This document shows positions 43,543 through 53,953 of a stretch of 64,000 nucleotides of DNA, one piece after another; within the stretch, counting starts at the first letter, position 1, and every line of letters starts with the position of its first letter. The stretch is from Streptomyces sp. RPA4-2 (lineage in GTDB: Bacteria > Actinomycetota > Actinomycetes > Streptomycetales > Streptomycetaceae). A program made the position numbers and the translations under genes. The notes beneath the pieces were generated by a model, which saw only the letters and a list, made by a program, of their open reading frames with translations, ran no database searches and was not told the DNA's origin. The DNA is taken from contig NZ_CP050975.2 of NCBI RefSeq assembly GCF_012273515.2, positions 9,114,001 through 9,178,000 on the forward strand, read 5' to 3'.

Positions 43543-45255
43543 TCATCCGGGGTCGACGGGTCCGGTGAGCGGGAAGGGTGAATGGCCCGGGGTCTTGCGA
43601 ACGAAGGCGGAGCGCAGGGCGTGGTACGGGGCGCGGGGGTCGAAGAAGATGGCGTGCATGCGGGCGAGTTCGGCACGTCGGCTGCCGGCGAGGGAACGTG
43701 CGCGTTCCTTCGCGGCGTGGGCGTCGGCCTTGGCGGCGATGCGCCGGTCCAGGCCAGGGCCGGCGGCGAGTTCGCAGGCCAGCCGCCCGGTCTCGGCGGC
43801 GAAGTCCTGCGGTGCGGCCGCTACAAGCCGGTCCACGAGACCGAGCCGTTCGGCGTGGGCCGCGCTGACCGGCAAAGCCTCGTTCGTAAGCCGCTCCGCC
43901 TGTTCGGGGCCGACGCGCCGGGGCAGGGTGTAGGTCCAGTACTCGGAGCCGTACAGACCCATCCGCCGGTAGTGCGGGTTGAGGACGGTGCCGGTGCGGC
44001 ACCAGACCTCGTCGGCGGCGAGTGCGAGCATGACGCCGCCGGCGGCTGCGTTCCCGCCGAGAGCGGCAACCACGAGCCGGTCGGTGGTGAGCAGGATCGC
44101 CTCGACGAGGTCGTCCATGGCGTTGAGGTTGGCCCAGGACTCCCGGCCAGGATCGGGGGCTGCTTCGATGACGTTCAGATGGATCCCGTTGGAGAAGAAG
44201 TCGCGCGTGCCGCCCAGGACGAGGACGCGGGCGGGGCGGGCGAGCGCGAACCGGTAGGCGGCGAGCAGTCGGCGGCACTGCCAGGTGCTCATCGCCCCGC
44301 CGGGAAAGGAGAAGCTCAGGAAGCCGACATCACCATGCTGGCGGTATCGGATATCGCTCCAGGTACGGCGGTTCGCCGGCACATCGAAGGGGAGGCGGGC
44401 CTCCGGCAGAGCCGCCCCGGTACGTCCGGTGAAGGCGGCGAGAACAGAGGTGGCCGGACGCCGGAAGGGAGCGGGATCGCCAGAGTTCTTGCGGGGGCGA
44501 AGCTCCGGGATCCAGACCGCGCCGTCCATGGTGGCCCGGCAGACGGCACCGGCGCGCTTGGCGAGGAGTTCGCCGGGGCGACCGCGTAGCTGGTCTTCCG
44601 GAAAGCCGCCGTGAAGGAACACCTCCCGGCCTAGGAGTTCATCCAGCGCGCCCGGCTGTGAATCGGCGGCGCGAAGCTTGTGCAGCACCGTCTCGGTGTC
44701 ATCACGGTGCCAGTCGATGCGGCGCCGCTCCTGGCGGAAGGAATCACGCCAGACAACCGTCACCGACGTGTCTGTCTGCGGCAAGGGCTTGTGTGTGCCG
44801 TCCGCGAAGCGTCGTACCGCCGCAAGGACCGCGCTCACCGCAGCATCAGCGACTTCGCCCCGGTACAGGTCACTCTTGCCGACGGGCGGCACGAGGAACG
44901 GCTCGGCCGCCCAGATCGCGCCCGCGTCCATCGCCGCCTCCGCCTGCAGCACGGTCACACCCCAGCGGGGTGCCCGTGCGTCGATGGCCCAGTCCAGAGC
45001 GGACGGTCCCCTGTCGCCGGGCGGACCCGGGTGCACGATCAAACACGTGTGCTCCCGCCACACGTCCTCGGGCAGCGCCGTCCTGAGCATCGGCGCGATG
45101 ACCAGGCCGGGCCGCAACTCGCGTACAGCGGCCCGGATCGGGTCAGGGCCGTGAGCGGCGAGTACGACCCCCACACGGTGGCCGTGACCCGTCAGTTCGG
45201 CGTACAGGCGCTGGGAAAGGCTGTTGAATGCGCTGGCGACGAGCAGGATGTCCAC
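43543..45255 (-). CDS. hypX: Hydrogenase maturation protein HypX/HoxX
   Basis: A 570-residue two-domain enzyme. Residues 1-260 are formyltransferase-like, with tetrahydrofolate-site sequence CLIVHPGPPGDRGPSALDWA and TVLQAEAAMDAGAIWA; residues 280-540 are an enoyl-CoA-hydratase/crotonase domain (GDVGFLSFSFPGGAMSTWQC, GTRDFFSNGIHLNVIE, AALGGNAAAGGVMLALAADE). HypX takes the formyl group of N10-formyl-tetrahydrofolate and yields CO for the active site of O2-tolerant [NiFe] hydrogenases. No hydrogenase structural or hyp genes occur in the window, so it is orphaned here. It starts with GTG at 45255. Confidence 0.88.
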   Translation of the reverse strand: MDILLVASAFNSLSQRLYAELTGHGHRVGVVLAAHGPDPIRAAVRELRPGLVIAPMLRTALPEDVWREHTCLIVHPGPPGDRGPSALDWAIDARAPRWGVTVLQAEAAMDAGAIWAAEPFLVPPVGKSDLYRGEVADAAVSAVLAAVRRFADGTHKPLPQTDTSVTVVWRDSFRQERRRIDWHRDDTETVLHKLRAADSQPGALDELLGREVFLHGGFPEDQLRGRPGELLAKRAGAVCRATMDGAVWIPELRPRKNSGDPAPFRRPATSVLAAFTGRTGAALPEARLPFDVPANRRTWSDIRYRQHGDVGFLSFSFPGGAMSTWQCRRLLAAYRFALARPARVLVLGGTRDFFSNGIHLNVIEAAPDPGRESWANLNAMDDLVEAILLTTDRLVVAALGGNAAAGGVMLALAADEVWCRTGTVLNPHYRRMGLYGSEYWTYTLPRRVGPEQAERLTNEALPVSAAHAERLGLVDRLVAAAPQDFAAETGRLACELAAGPGLDRRIAAKADAHAAKERARSLAGSRRAELARMHAIFFDPRAPYHALRSAFVRKTPGHSPFPLTGPVDPG

Positions 45256-46044
45256 GGAACCGCATCCTCGCTGGCTTTGGGGGGAACAGCGAAGAAGCGC
45301 GGCCGCGTTTCGTCCGCCGCGTCAGCTCACTTTTGGCCCTCCGGACCATCATGTACAGGCCCAACTGCTCAGTTTGCGCGCAGGCCCGATCGGCCCCCCC
45401 ACAGTGATCTTGGGCCGGCGGAGCAGGCCGAGGCCTGGTGGCGAGCGGCACCTCTGCGAGACCTTCCGCGGCCGCCCGCGGTAGCTTGCGCAGCTACGTC
45501 CGCCGCAGCGTTTTCTCGCGGCCCTCCACGTCCGGCCGTCGCCTGTGCCCGTACGCCGCCGCGCAGAGGTCGCTTCAGCGACTGAGCCGCGAAGCAGTGG
45601 GAGAACCTCGCCGACGAACACCAGATCCTCGCGGTGAGTGTTCGCCGCCCGGATGAGGATGAGCTGCTCTTCCATTCGGCGCCCCGGGTGTTCCGTCAGC
45701 GCACCCCGCGCCGCTGGTTGCGCATGGTCGACTTGGATCCTCATCGTGTCTCGACATCTGGTCCCTGGCTGGTCACCCGTTCCGTCATTTCTGCCTGAAG
45801 GGACGGGAAGCACGCGTCGGGAAGCGTTCAGAGACCTGGATCACTACGTCAGGGCCGAGGCGTCGACCGGGAAACAGAACGGGCTGAGGAGCAGGGCGCG
45901 GCGTGCGCGCGTCGGATCCGGGGCTTTGCGGCCGGCGCTGCGACGAGCGTTCCCGGCGTACAGCGTGGGTCTCACGACAGCCAAGGTAAGGAAGGCTGCC
46001 CCGGGGCAGCCTGAAGGTCGCTCCGGGAAGTCGACAAAAGGCGG
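45256..46044. other. Long gene-free stretch
   Basis: No convincing gene. A minus-strand frame from about 45744 (MRIQVDHAQPAARGALTEHP, RAANTHREDLVFVGEVLPLL) might be a fragment. The promoter of the HypX gene should lie near 45260-45350. Confidence 0.35.
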
Positions 46045-46080
46045 CGGCTCCGGCCTTGGATGGATCCAAGGCCGGAGCCG
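46045..46080 (-). terminator. Rho-independent terminator of the GlsB/YeaQ gene
   Basis: CGGCTCCGGCCTTGG at 46045-46059 pairs perfectly with CCAAGGCCGGAGCCG at 46066-46080 around ATGGAT. Read on the minus strand it follows the GlsB/YeaQ gene stop and is followed by a CTTTT run. Confidence 0.8.
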
Positions 46081-46105
46081 TTTCGCCCGGGGAGCGGGGG
46101 TGGGA

Positions 46106-46375
46106 TCAGGCGTGGCGGCGGTTTCCGGTGAAGACCCGGTACAGGACGAGGAGGATGAGCGAGCCGACGATGGCGGCGATCCAGGTGGAGAGGTCGAAGA
46201 AGCCGTCGATGGAGTCGACGCCGAAGATGACCTTGCCGAGCCAGCCGCCGAGGAGACCTCCCGCGATACCGATGAGCATCGTGATGATGATGCCGCCCGG
46301 GTCCCTGCCGGGCATGAGGGCCTTGGCGATGATGCCCGCGAGCAGACCGATGAGTATCCAGGCGATGATGCCCAT
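46106..46375 (-). CDS. GlsB/YeaQ/YmgE-family membrane protein
   Basis: An 89-residue protein with three membrane segments: MGIIAWILIGLLAGIIAKAL, GGIIITMLIGIAGGLLGGWL and WIAAIVGSLILLVLYRVFTG, with the family loop MPGRDPGG between the first two. These small stress-linked membrane proteins are common in actinobacteria; the exact role is unknown. AGGAGAC upstream of the ATG is clear and a strong terminator follows. Confidence 0.92.
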   Translation of the reverse strand: MGIIAWILIGLLAGIIAKALMPGRDPGGIIITMLIGIAGGLLGGWLGKVIFGVDSIDGFFDLSTWIAAIVGSLILLVLYRVFTGNRRHA

Positions 46376-46733
46376 GGTGTGTGTCTCCTACCTGGTCGTA
46401 TAAAGAATGTGTCAGAGCCCGTGTGTTCTCTGTCGGCGATTTCAAACCCTGTCGACACGTACGCGTAAACCCGGAGAGGAGGCTCCCGGGGACCCGTGAA
46501 CCGATCGTGGGTGCCAGGAGCTGGCGCCCGGGCGTGCGGGCAGCGCGTCAGGAACAGCCGCGACGCGGCTAGTGACTCAGGTTCGGGCTGAGGCGCAGAG
46601 TGCAGCAGAATCCCGGCCCGGTCCTCCGGAGCCACCGCGAGCAGTTCGCCGTCCACACGTGCGCGTACACGGGACCAGCTGCGGCGCCTTGGCGAGGGAG
46701 TTTCGTTCGGATCAGTCGGTCGTTGGTCCGGGC
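46376..46733. other. Gene-free stretch
   Basis: It holds the promoter region of the GlsB/YeaQ gene and nothing else recognisable. Confidence 0.35.
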
Positions 46734-46928
46734 ATGCCGTCAACTCAGTTGCAATGGACGGGAATGGCGCTGTTGCTCGCGGACCGGACTCCGCAGCCCG
46801 GTGGCGTGATCACCGGGGGATGATCGACGCGATCGCCTTCAAGTTCCAGACCGTGACCCCATGGGTTCACCTGCCGGAGAAGTACGGCAACTGGCGTGGC
46901 GTTTACGACCGGCTGCGGATACCTCTCG
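46734..46928 (+). pseudogene. IS5-family transposase, N-terminal fragment
   Basis: Frames in series encode MALLLADRTPQPGG, then RDHRGMIDAIAFKFQTVTPW and VHLPEKYGNWRGVYDRL. This is the N-terminal DNA-binding part of an IS5-family transposase. The DDE domain does not follow. Confidence 0.7.
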
Positions 46929-47220
46929 ATTCTGCGGGCCCGGGTGAGTATGAGAACGGCCAACGCAGATCATCAGCAGGGTGTGGACTCCTGAAACTCG
47001 AGCGATGGCCGCGGGCCACAGCATGGACGCGGCCCGCTGGCGGGCGATGTACGACGAGGCCATGGCCCGGGGCCGACCGGATGGGGAAGGTGCGCTCTCG
47101 CTCGAGACGGCTGATCCGGCTGGCAATTCCTTTGCGCGACCGAGCAGGTCACTCCTAGCGTGCAAGCGCACAGGAACCGTGCGCCAGGGCGGCGCGCCAC
47201 ACGAATGGGGAGGAACCGCC

Positions 47221-47598
47221 GTGGGAATCATGGTCTCGGTCAGGGGCTGGCTGGAGTGTGACGACGGACAGCTGGCCCAGATCAAGGAGATCGTGGAAGC
47301 AGACGATCCGGAGCGCACCTACAGCGGGGGCTGGGCCTTCCCCCCTCGGCAGTACAACAGCGGCGGGTGGGCCTTCTACGGGGGCAACATCCGCGCGGTG
47401 TCCCTCGACTGGTTCGAGGAGAGGTTGCGTCAGATCGCCCAGATCCCGGCCTCCTACGAGGATGACGAGTACGACGAGAGGCCGCGGGGGCTGTTTCTGG
47501 TCAGCCACGACGTCGACGGCATGAGCGAGTGGAGGGTCCACAACGGCGGCCTGGTGATCGGCCTCCCGGACGGGGATTACCACTACCTCGACGCCTAG
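47221..47598 (+). CDS. Conserved hypothetical protein
   Basis: A 125-residue protein starting MGIMVSVRGWLECDDGQLAQ, with GGWAFPPRQYNSGGWAFYGG, the motif SLDWFEERLRQIAQIPAS and a C-terminal GLFLVSHDVDGMSEWRVHNG. It resembles a small actinobacterial family often found singly near secretion-toxin or SUKH genes, but its role is unknown. GTG at 47221 follows GGGAGGAA. Its TAG stop lies inside the CTAG at which an IS5-type element end begins, so the insertion spared the gene. Confidence 0.7.
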   Translation: MGIMVSVRGWLECDDGQLAQIKEIVEADDPERTYSGGWAFPPRQYNSGGWAFYGGNIRAVSLDWFEERLRQIAQIPASYEDDEYDERPRGLFLVSHDVDGMSEWRVHNGGLVIGLPDGDYHYLDA

Positions 47599-47749
47599 GA
47601 CTTGTCTGGTTGATCATGTCCGGAGCCAGATAGCGAGGGCTGCCGCGGTGGCGGTGCCGGGGTAGACGTAGCGGCGCTTGTCGTAGCGAGTGGCCCCCGG
47701 TCCGGTGCTGCTTCAGTCGGTTGATCGCCCGTTCCACGGTGTTCGTCAC
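47595..47749 (-). pseudogene. IS5-family transposase, C-terminal fragment and IS end
   Basis: The minus strand encodes TNTVERAINRLKQHR and, after a shift, ATRYDKRRYVYPGTATAAAL then AIWLRT, the C-terminus of an IS5-family transposase. The terminal sequence CTAGGACTTGTCTGGTTGAT at 47595 resembles the left end of the IS5-type element at 50397 (CTAGGACTTGTTCGGCCGAT). Only the terminal 150 bp of this copy remain. Confidence 0.75.
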
Positions 47750-47874
47750 CGGCGTCGAACTCTTCGTGGACGGCGGCGTCGGCCAGGTGCGAGCTCTGGG
47801 CTCGCGTCGACATGCCTTGACCAGCGGGTTCGTGTGGTTGAAAGTGGCCCTGTTGATCGACTGGGGTGGGAAGC

Positions 47875-48690
47875 ATGACGCACGACGAATACGTCGACCG
47901 CTGCGAGGAGCTCTTTGCAGTGGGCGGATTCACGCAGGTCCGGAAGCTGGCCGAATCCGGCCTGGAGGAACTCGGGCCCGATCCAGTGCTCTACCGGTGG
48001 CTCGGCCTCGCACACGCGGCGGAGGACGAGGACGACCACGACGCCGAGGCGGAGAAGGCCTACGAGGCCGGGCTCGCGCAGTGTCCCGACGACCTCGGAC
48101 TGCTCGTCTCCTACCTGGAGTTGTGCCTGCGGGCCGACGAGTGGACGTATCCCGGGCGCAGCGGTCGGGCGGCCTTGCTGAAGGAGCGGATCGCCGTGCT
48201 GGCTCCGGCGGGTTCGCCCGAGGCGGCACGGATGGAGGACGCGCTCGGCTGGGCCGGGCGGGGCTACTGGCAGGACCTACGGGAGAGGACGGCCACCGCG
48301 CGGGTCGAACGTGCGGCTCTGGCGTCTCACAGCGCTGATGTCGCGGAAGCGCTTGAGCAGGGCGGTCAGGCGCCCGCGCATCCCGAGGACCTGCGGGCCG
48401 CCGAGGTGGCGGCCGCGTTGGAACTGCTGGCCGGTCCGTGGCGGGCTCCGCTGCGGCTCATGGTCCGGCATCGGGTGGCCGCGTACGTCGCCACCTTCGT
48501 GCTGGTCCTCGCCACCAACAAGGCGCTGGTGTTGAGCGGGACCGTTTCCTACAGCGTGTGGGGCTGGATCTGGTACGCGCCCGTCCTGCTGGCCGACACG
48601 AAGCTCAGGCAGGCCCGGCGGCTGGCCCGGCAGCGGGTGATCGCCGCGATGGAGGCCCGGCACGCCGATACCGCCACGTCCGCGGGCTAA
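47875..48690 (+). CDS. TPR-like protein with C-terminal membrane anchor
   Basis: A 271-residue protein. The N-terminal half has tetratricopeptide-like helices (DPVLYRWLGLAHAAEDEDDH, AEKAYEAGLAQCPDDLGLLV), and the C-terminal part has two hydrophobic segments (AYVATFVLVLATNKALVLSG and WGWIWYAPVLLA) and a basic helical end. It may tether partners to the membrane. ATG at 47875 is chosen over the GTG at 47866. The IS1380 element starts directly after its TAA stop. Confidence 0.7.
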   Translation: MTHDEYVDRCEELFAVGGFTQVRKLAESGLEELGPDPVLYRWLGLAHAAEDEDDHDAEAEKAYEAGLAQCPDDLGLLVSYLELCLRADEWTYPGRSGRAALLKERIAVLAPAGSPEAARMEDALGWAGRGYWQDLRERTATARVERAALASHSADVAEALEQGGQAPAHPEDLRAAEVAAALELLAGPWRAPLRLMVRHRVAAYVATFVLVLATNKALVLSGTVSYSVWGWIWYAPVLLADTKLRQARRLARQRVIAAMEARHADTATSAG

Positions 48691-48761
48691 CCTCGGGCTT
48701 TCACGAGGTGGGCTGTCCAAGAGTTGATCAGAAACACGGAAAGTGCCCTTGACCTGCAACG

Positions 48762-50191
48762 ATGGGACTTGCTGAGGGTCCTGTTGGCTGCAAGGAAAAG
48801 AGCACTTTCCAGGTGAGAGAGCCTATCTCGTCGTACCCACGTGTCCGTGTCCAGGCAGACGGTCGGCAGGTGCTCTCGCAGGCCGGTGCGGTCCTGCTGT
48901 TGGAGACGGTCCGCAAGACGGGCCTTGACCAGGCGATATCCGCAGCTCTGGCTCCGTGGCGCAAACCGCGGGCCGTCCACGATCCCGGCAAGATCCTCCT
49001 GGACGTCGCCCTGGCGGTCGCACTGGGCGGGGACTGCCTCGCGGACGTCTCCATGCTGCGGTGTGAGCCGGCCGTCTTCGGCCCGGTCGCCTCGGACCCG
49101 ACCGTCTCCCGCCTGATCGACACCCTCGCCGCATCCGGCGACAAAGCCCTGCAGGCCGTCCGGTCCGCACGCTCCGAAGTCCGTCATCGTGCCTGGTCGT
49201 TGGCCGGCGAGAACGCCCCGGACGCCGACGGCCAGGTCACTGTCGACCTCGATGGCGTCCTCGTGATCGCCCACTCCGACAAGCAGGACGCGGCCGCGAC
49301 CTGGAAGAAGACCTACGGCCATCACCCGCTGACGGCTTTCGTCGACCACGGACCGGGCGGAACCGGTGAACCCGTCGCCGCCCTCCTCCGACCGGGAAAC
49401 GCGGGCTCCAACACCGCCGCCGACCACATCACCACCGCCCAACTCGCCCTGGCCCAACTGCCCAAGCACTACCGGCGAGGACGGCAGACGCTGATCCGCA
49501 CGGACTCCGGCTTACGGCACCCACGACTTCGTGTCCTGGCTCGCGAAGCGGGCCGATGGCTGTCCTACTCGGTCGGCATGACGGTCACCGAAGCGATCCA
49601 CGAACACGTGCTGAAGGTCCCCGCCTCGGCCTGGACCCCGGCCGTCGAGGCCGACGGTGAGGCCCGGGACGGGGCCTGGGTCGCCGAGCTCACCGGCAAG
49701 CTCCTGGACGACTGGCCCAAGGGCATGCGGCTCATCGTCCGCAAGGAACGGCCCCATCCCGGCGCCCAGTTGAGGATCACGGACGCGGACGGCATGCGGA
49801 TCACGTGCTTCGCGACCAACACCACCGGCTTGAGCCGATCGCCGAGCTCGAGCTGCGTCACCGGCTCCGGGCACGGGCCGAGGACCGGATCCGGGCCGCC
49901 CGGGCCACCGGCCTGCGCAACCTGCCCCTGCACGACACCGCCCAGAACCGGGTCTGGATGGAGATCGTCCAGATCGCGCTCGACCTGCTGGCCTGGATGC
50001 CCATGCTCGCGCTGACCGGCCGGGCGAGGCTCTGGGAACCGCGTCGATTGCGGTTCCGCCTGTTCTCCGCAGCCGGCCAGCTCGTCACCACCGGTCGGCG
50101 CAGGATTCTCCGCCTCGCCCGGCACTGGCCCTGGACCGGCGAGATCACCGCCGCCCTTGAACGGCTCGCGCTCCTGCCTGACCCCGGCTGA
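48762..50191 (+). pseudogene. IS1380-family transposase, frameshifted
   Basis: From ATG at 48762 the protein follows the IS1380 pattern: VRVQADGRQVLSQAGAVLLL, GKILLDVALAVALGGDCLAD, VASDPTVSRLIDTLAASGD, VDLDGVLVIAHSDKQDAAAT and the catalytic region TYGHHPLTAFVDHG. A short out-of-frame stretch near 49510-49560 hides GTHDFVSWLA, and a shift near 49830 moves the end (PIAELELRHRLRARAEDRIR, NRVWMEIVQIALDLLAWMP) into another frame. It is therefore probably inactive. Confidence 0.85.
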
Positions 50192-50307
50192 CTGGCAACC
50201 CATCGTCCCTGCGGCAGCATCACCCGCCCGGGCAGTGGAACCCGGCGCCCACCCGACGCGACAGCCGGGCCACCGGCCTGCCCGGCATCAGCTCCGGAAA
50301 GCAAAAG

Positions 50308-50334
50308 GGTCCGCCGACTCCGTCGGCGGACCCT
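50308..50334. terminator. Hairpin near IS1380 right end
   Basis: GGGTCCGCCGAC pairs perfectly with GTCGGCGGACCC around TCC, just before the right terminal repeat. It probably stops transcription leaving the transposase gene. Confidence 0.65.
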
Positions 50335-50396
50335 CAAGAAAGATCGAGGCTAAGGCCTGTCCGGCGGCTCATGAGTGTTTAGGTATTCGTGGCCGC

Positions 50397-51110
50397 CTAG
50401 GACTTGTTCGGCCGATCATGTGACTGCCCTATGCCCGAGTCGTTGCTTTGAGTATGGGGCGGGGAGATCTGACGGATGCCGAGTGGGAACGCCTGCGGCC
50501 GTTCCTACCGGTCAGCGATGGGCGATGTGGCCGGTGGAGAGATCACAGGCAGGTGATCGACGGGATTCTGCACCGGGTGCGGACCGCGGTGCAGTGGCGG
50601 GATCTGCCCGAGAGATTCGGGCCATGGAAGACGGTGTACGCACGCCACAGGCTGCGGTCAGCGGACGGCACTTGGGATTTTCTGCTGCAGCAGGTTCAGG
50701 CTGCAGCAGACGAGGCGGGCGAGATCGACTGGGACATCTCGGTCGACTCCACCATCGTGCGCGCCCACCAGCACGCGGCGGGCGCCCGTACCGATCCGCC
50801 GCCAGCCCCTGCTTCAAAGGGGGGCGAGGGTGTAGAACGCCAAGCCGAAAAGCCGTGGCAGAGCCTCATCGCCCGCCTGGTGGAGGTGGTGCAGGAAGTG
50901 AGGGTCTGGGCCGCTCGCGCGGCGGGTTCACCAGCAAGGTCCACCTGAGCGCAGACGGTCGTTGCCGCCCGCTGTCCCTGATCGTCACGCGGGGATCGTG
51001 CCGCATCAGGCAGTGTTCCCTCTTGCTCGACGGGTCGATGACAGGCAACCGTTGGATGCGGTCCGCGTAGTTTCGCGGGGTGCATTCTCGTCTGAGGTTC
51101 GAGAACCCTC
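50397..51110 (+). mobile_element. IS5-family element, 3'-truncated
   Basis: The left end CTAGGACTTGTTCGGCCGAT starts at a CTAG. The transposase follows in two frames, but its C-terminus and the right inverted repeat are missing; the IS21 element starts about 100 bases further on. Confidence 0.6.
50448..51070 (+). pseudogene. IS5-family transposase, frameshifted and truncated
   Basis: The frame MGRGDLTDAEWERLRPFLPV, HRQVIDGILHRVRTAVQWRD and ISVDSTIVRAHQHAAGAR is the N-terminal half with the first catalytic Asp; after a shift near 50905 another frame continues LGRSRGGFTSKVHLSADGRC and RPLSLIVTRG, then ends without the rest of the DDE domain. Confidence 0.8.
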
Positions 51111-51516
51111 CCGCGCTGCCTCACGAGGTGGTGGTCGAGACGAAGGAACGGGCTCTGCGTGACCATTCGGCGGAAGGCGAGCCGGCGGGAGTCCTGATCG
51201 AGACCGCGCTGTCAGCGATCACGCAATTCCCCACTCCGCGCGGTTTCAGCGTCACGTAATTCCCCACCCTCGCGATCACGATTCCCCATGGCGACGGTGA
51301 CCTCGGGCGAGGGCTTAGGGGCACCGGACCGGGGGCTTGTTGTCCCTGTTTAAGTTGTTTGAGCGGCTACTGATCATCTCTGTCGATTCCTCCAGTCTCC
51401 CCATGAGCATGCCCGTGCCGGGTCGAGGGCCCTGGGCGTCTCGGAGTCGTCGCTGTCCTTCGACCTGGAGACCGAGAGGTCGATGGACGAACCGGATGGC
51501 AAGGAGAACGTTCACC

Positions 51517-53107
51517 GTGGTCGACATCATCGAGATCTACGTCCACTGGTATGCGGGCCGCTCGAAGTCGCAGGTCGGCGCCTCGCTGGGGGTGGATCGC
51601 AAGACGGTCAGGAAGTACCTGGCGCCGGCCGAGGCGCCCGGGATCGCCCCAGGCGGCCCGCCGATGGGCGAGGCGGACTGGGCCAAGCTGATCAAGACCT
51701 GGTTCCCGGGGCAGGCGGGGTCTGAACCAGATCACCTGGCCCGAGATCGACCAGCACCGCGACTACATCAAGACCCTGCTGGAGACCACCACCGTCACCA
51801 TGATCCACCAACGGCTGCGTGACGAGCGGAAGTTGAAGGCATCGATTTCCTCGTTCCGCCGGTGGGTGCACGAGAACCTGCCCGACGAGGCGGCCAGGTC
51901 GAAGGTCACGGTGCTTCGGGGCGACGTCGAACCCGGCTCGGAGGCTCAGATCGACTACGGCTTCCTGGGGCAGTGGATCAATCCGGGCACCGGCAAACGT
52001 CACCGGATCTGGGCCTTCGTGATGGTGCTGCCCTGTTCACGGCACATGTTCGTGCGCCCGGTGATCCATATGGACCAGCACGCCTGGACCGAGTCCCACG
52101 CCGAGGCGTTCCGCTTCTTCGGGGGCGTCCCGCGCCGTCTGGTGCCGGACAACCTGCCCACCGGGGTGGACAAGCCCGACCTCTACGATCCGAAGATCAA
52201 CAAAGCGTATGCCGAACTCGCCCTCTACTACGGCGCGTTGGTCGATCCGGCCAGAGCGGTTCATCCCAAGGACAAGCCACGGGTCGAGCGTCCGATGCCC
52301 TACGTCCGCGACTCATTCTGGAGCGGGCGGCAGTTCACCTCGCTCGAACACATGCAGGCTGAGGCCCTCGTCTGGGCCAGGGAGATCGCCGGCGGTCGGC
52401 AGTGCAGGCCGCTGGGCGGGGCCGCCCCGCTGGCGGTGTTCGACGCGGTCGAGGCCCCGGCCCTGCTACCGCTGCCGGACAAGCCCTTCGTGCTGGCCCG
52501 ATGGTCCACCGTCACGGTCGGCCCGGACATCCACGTCAAGGTCGGCCGCACGCTCTACTCGGTGCCCTGGAAGCTGATCGGCCGCCGCGTCGACGTCCGC
52601 TCCACCGCGACCATGGTCCAGGTCTTCCACGAGGGACAGTTGGTCAAGACTCATGCGGCCCTAGAACAGGGAAAACGTACTGACCGAGGCGACTACCCGC
52701 CGGAGAAGATCGCGTTCCAGATGAAGACCCCGCTCTGGTGCCGGACCCAGGCGTCCGAGGTCGGGGACCGCTGCCCGGAGGTGGTCGACCAACTGCTGGA
52801 GGTCAACGCGCTCTACCGGCTCCGCGCCGCCCAGGGGATCCTCGGGCTGCGGAAGAAGTACAGCGACAGCCGGCTGGAGGCCGCCTGCGCGAAGGCCCTG
52901 ACCGTCGGCGACCCGTCCTACCGCACGATCAAGGGCATCCTGATCGCCGGCACCGAGACCGACCCCGAGCCGGAGACCGGCGACGCCGGCGCTGCGGCCT
53001 TCCTCCACGGCCCCGAGGGCCTGTTCCCCACCGACATCCCCACCCAGACACTCGGCGGACTCCACCAGGACCAGGGCCACGACGACGCTGAGGAGACCGT
53101 GCGATGA
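51517..53107 (+). pseudogene. istA: IS21 transposase IstA, one frameshift
   Basis: GTG at 51517 follows AAGGAG. The first 66 residues hold the helix-turn-helix (VDIIEIYVHWYAGRSKSQVG, LGVDRKTVRKYL); near 51716 one base is missing and the protein continues in another frame from GLNQITWPEIDQHRDYIKTL through the DDE domain (QIDYGFLGQWINPGTGKRHR, RLVPDNLPTGVDKPDLYDPK, KPRVERPMPYVRDSFWS). The last part is complete and its stop overlaps istB (ATGA). A single-base sequencing error would restore an intact 530-residue IstA. Confidence 0.88.
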
Positions 53108-53883
53108 GCGTGATGGACACCGCCCTGCGCGAATCGCTGAAGGTGCTCCGGCTGTCCGGGATGCTGGAGACCCTCGACGCCCGCCTGGCCCAAGCCCACG
53201 GCGGAGAGCTCGGCCACCTGGACTTCCTCCAGGTCCTGTGTCAGGACGAGATCACCCGCCGCGAGACCGTCGCCTTCCAACGCCGCCTGCACCGCGCCAA
53301 GGTCGAGCAGCAGGTGACCTTGGAGGAGTTCGACTTCACCGCCTCCTCCAAGCTCCCGGCCGCCCAGATCCGAGACCTGGCCGCTCTGCGCTGGCTCCAT
53401 GCCGGGGAGTCCGTAATTTTGTTCGGGTCGGTCGGTGTCGGCAAGACCCATATCGCCCAGGCCCTGGGGCACCTCGCCGTCCGCCAGGGCGCGAACGTCC
53501 GCTTCGCCAAGACCAGCCGGATCGTGGCCGAGCTCGCCGGCGGCCACGCGGACCGCACCTGGGACAAGCGCATGCGCGAGCTGATCCGCCCCGACGTCCT
53601 GATCCTCGACGACTTCGCCATGCGCCAGATGACCGCCGCCCAGGCCGACGACCTCTACGAGCTGGTCAGCGAGCGGCAGGGACGATCCCTGATCATCACC
53701 AGCAACCGGGCATCCAGCGAGTGGTATCCCCTGTTCCGCAACCCCGTCGTCGCCGAATCGCTCCTGGACCGGCTGATCAACACCAGCCATCAGGTCATCA
53801 TGAACGGCCCCAGCTACCGCCCCAACAAGCGCCCCAGGAACCCCACCGACAAGAACGGAACGGCGACCGCGAAGGACAGCTGA
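53104..53883 (+). CDS. istB: IS21 helper ATPase IstB
   Basis: A 259-residue AAA+ ATPase that assists IstA in target selection. N-terminal helical part (SLKVLRLSGMLETLDARLAQ), Walker A FGSVGVGKTH, Walker B VLILDDFAM, sensor I IITSNR and the C-terminal LLDRLINTSHQVIMNGPSYR are all present. It overlaps istA by ATGA and is intact, so it may still be expressed. A different IstB C-terminus is found at 28.2 kb. Confidence 0.93.
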   Translation: MSVMDTALRESLKVLRLSGMLETLDARLAQAHGGELGHLDFLQVLCQDEITRRETVAFQRRLHRAKVEQQVTLEEFDFTASSKLPAAQIRDLAALRWLHAGESVILFGSVGVGKTHIAQALGHLAVRQGANVRFAKTSRIVAELAGGHADRTWDKRMRELIRPDVLILDDFAMRQMTAAQADDLYELVSERQGRSLIITSNRASSEWYPLFRNPVVAESLLDRLINTSHQVIMNGPSYRPNKRPRNPTDKNGTATAKDS

Positions 53884-53953
53884 CCGTAGGAGTCTTCCGC
53901 TCGGCGCCTGAGCACTGAGGCCCAGGCGTCGAGCTCCGCCCAGCTCTCCGGCG

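Larger units (their letters stand above)
48691..50353 (+). mobile_element. IS1380-family element, degenerate
   Basis: The left end CCTCGGGCTTTCACGAGGTG matches the reverse complement of the right end (CCTCGATCTTTCTTGAGGG). The enclosed transposase gene is frameshifted. The left end abuts the stop codon of the TPR-like gene without disrupting it. Confidence 0.75.
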
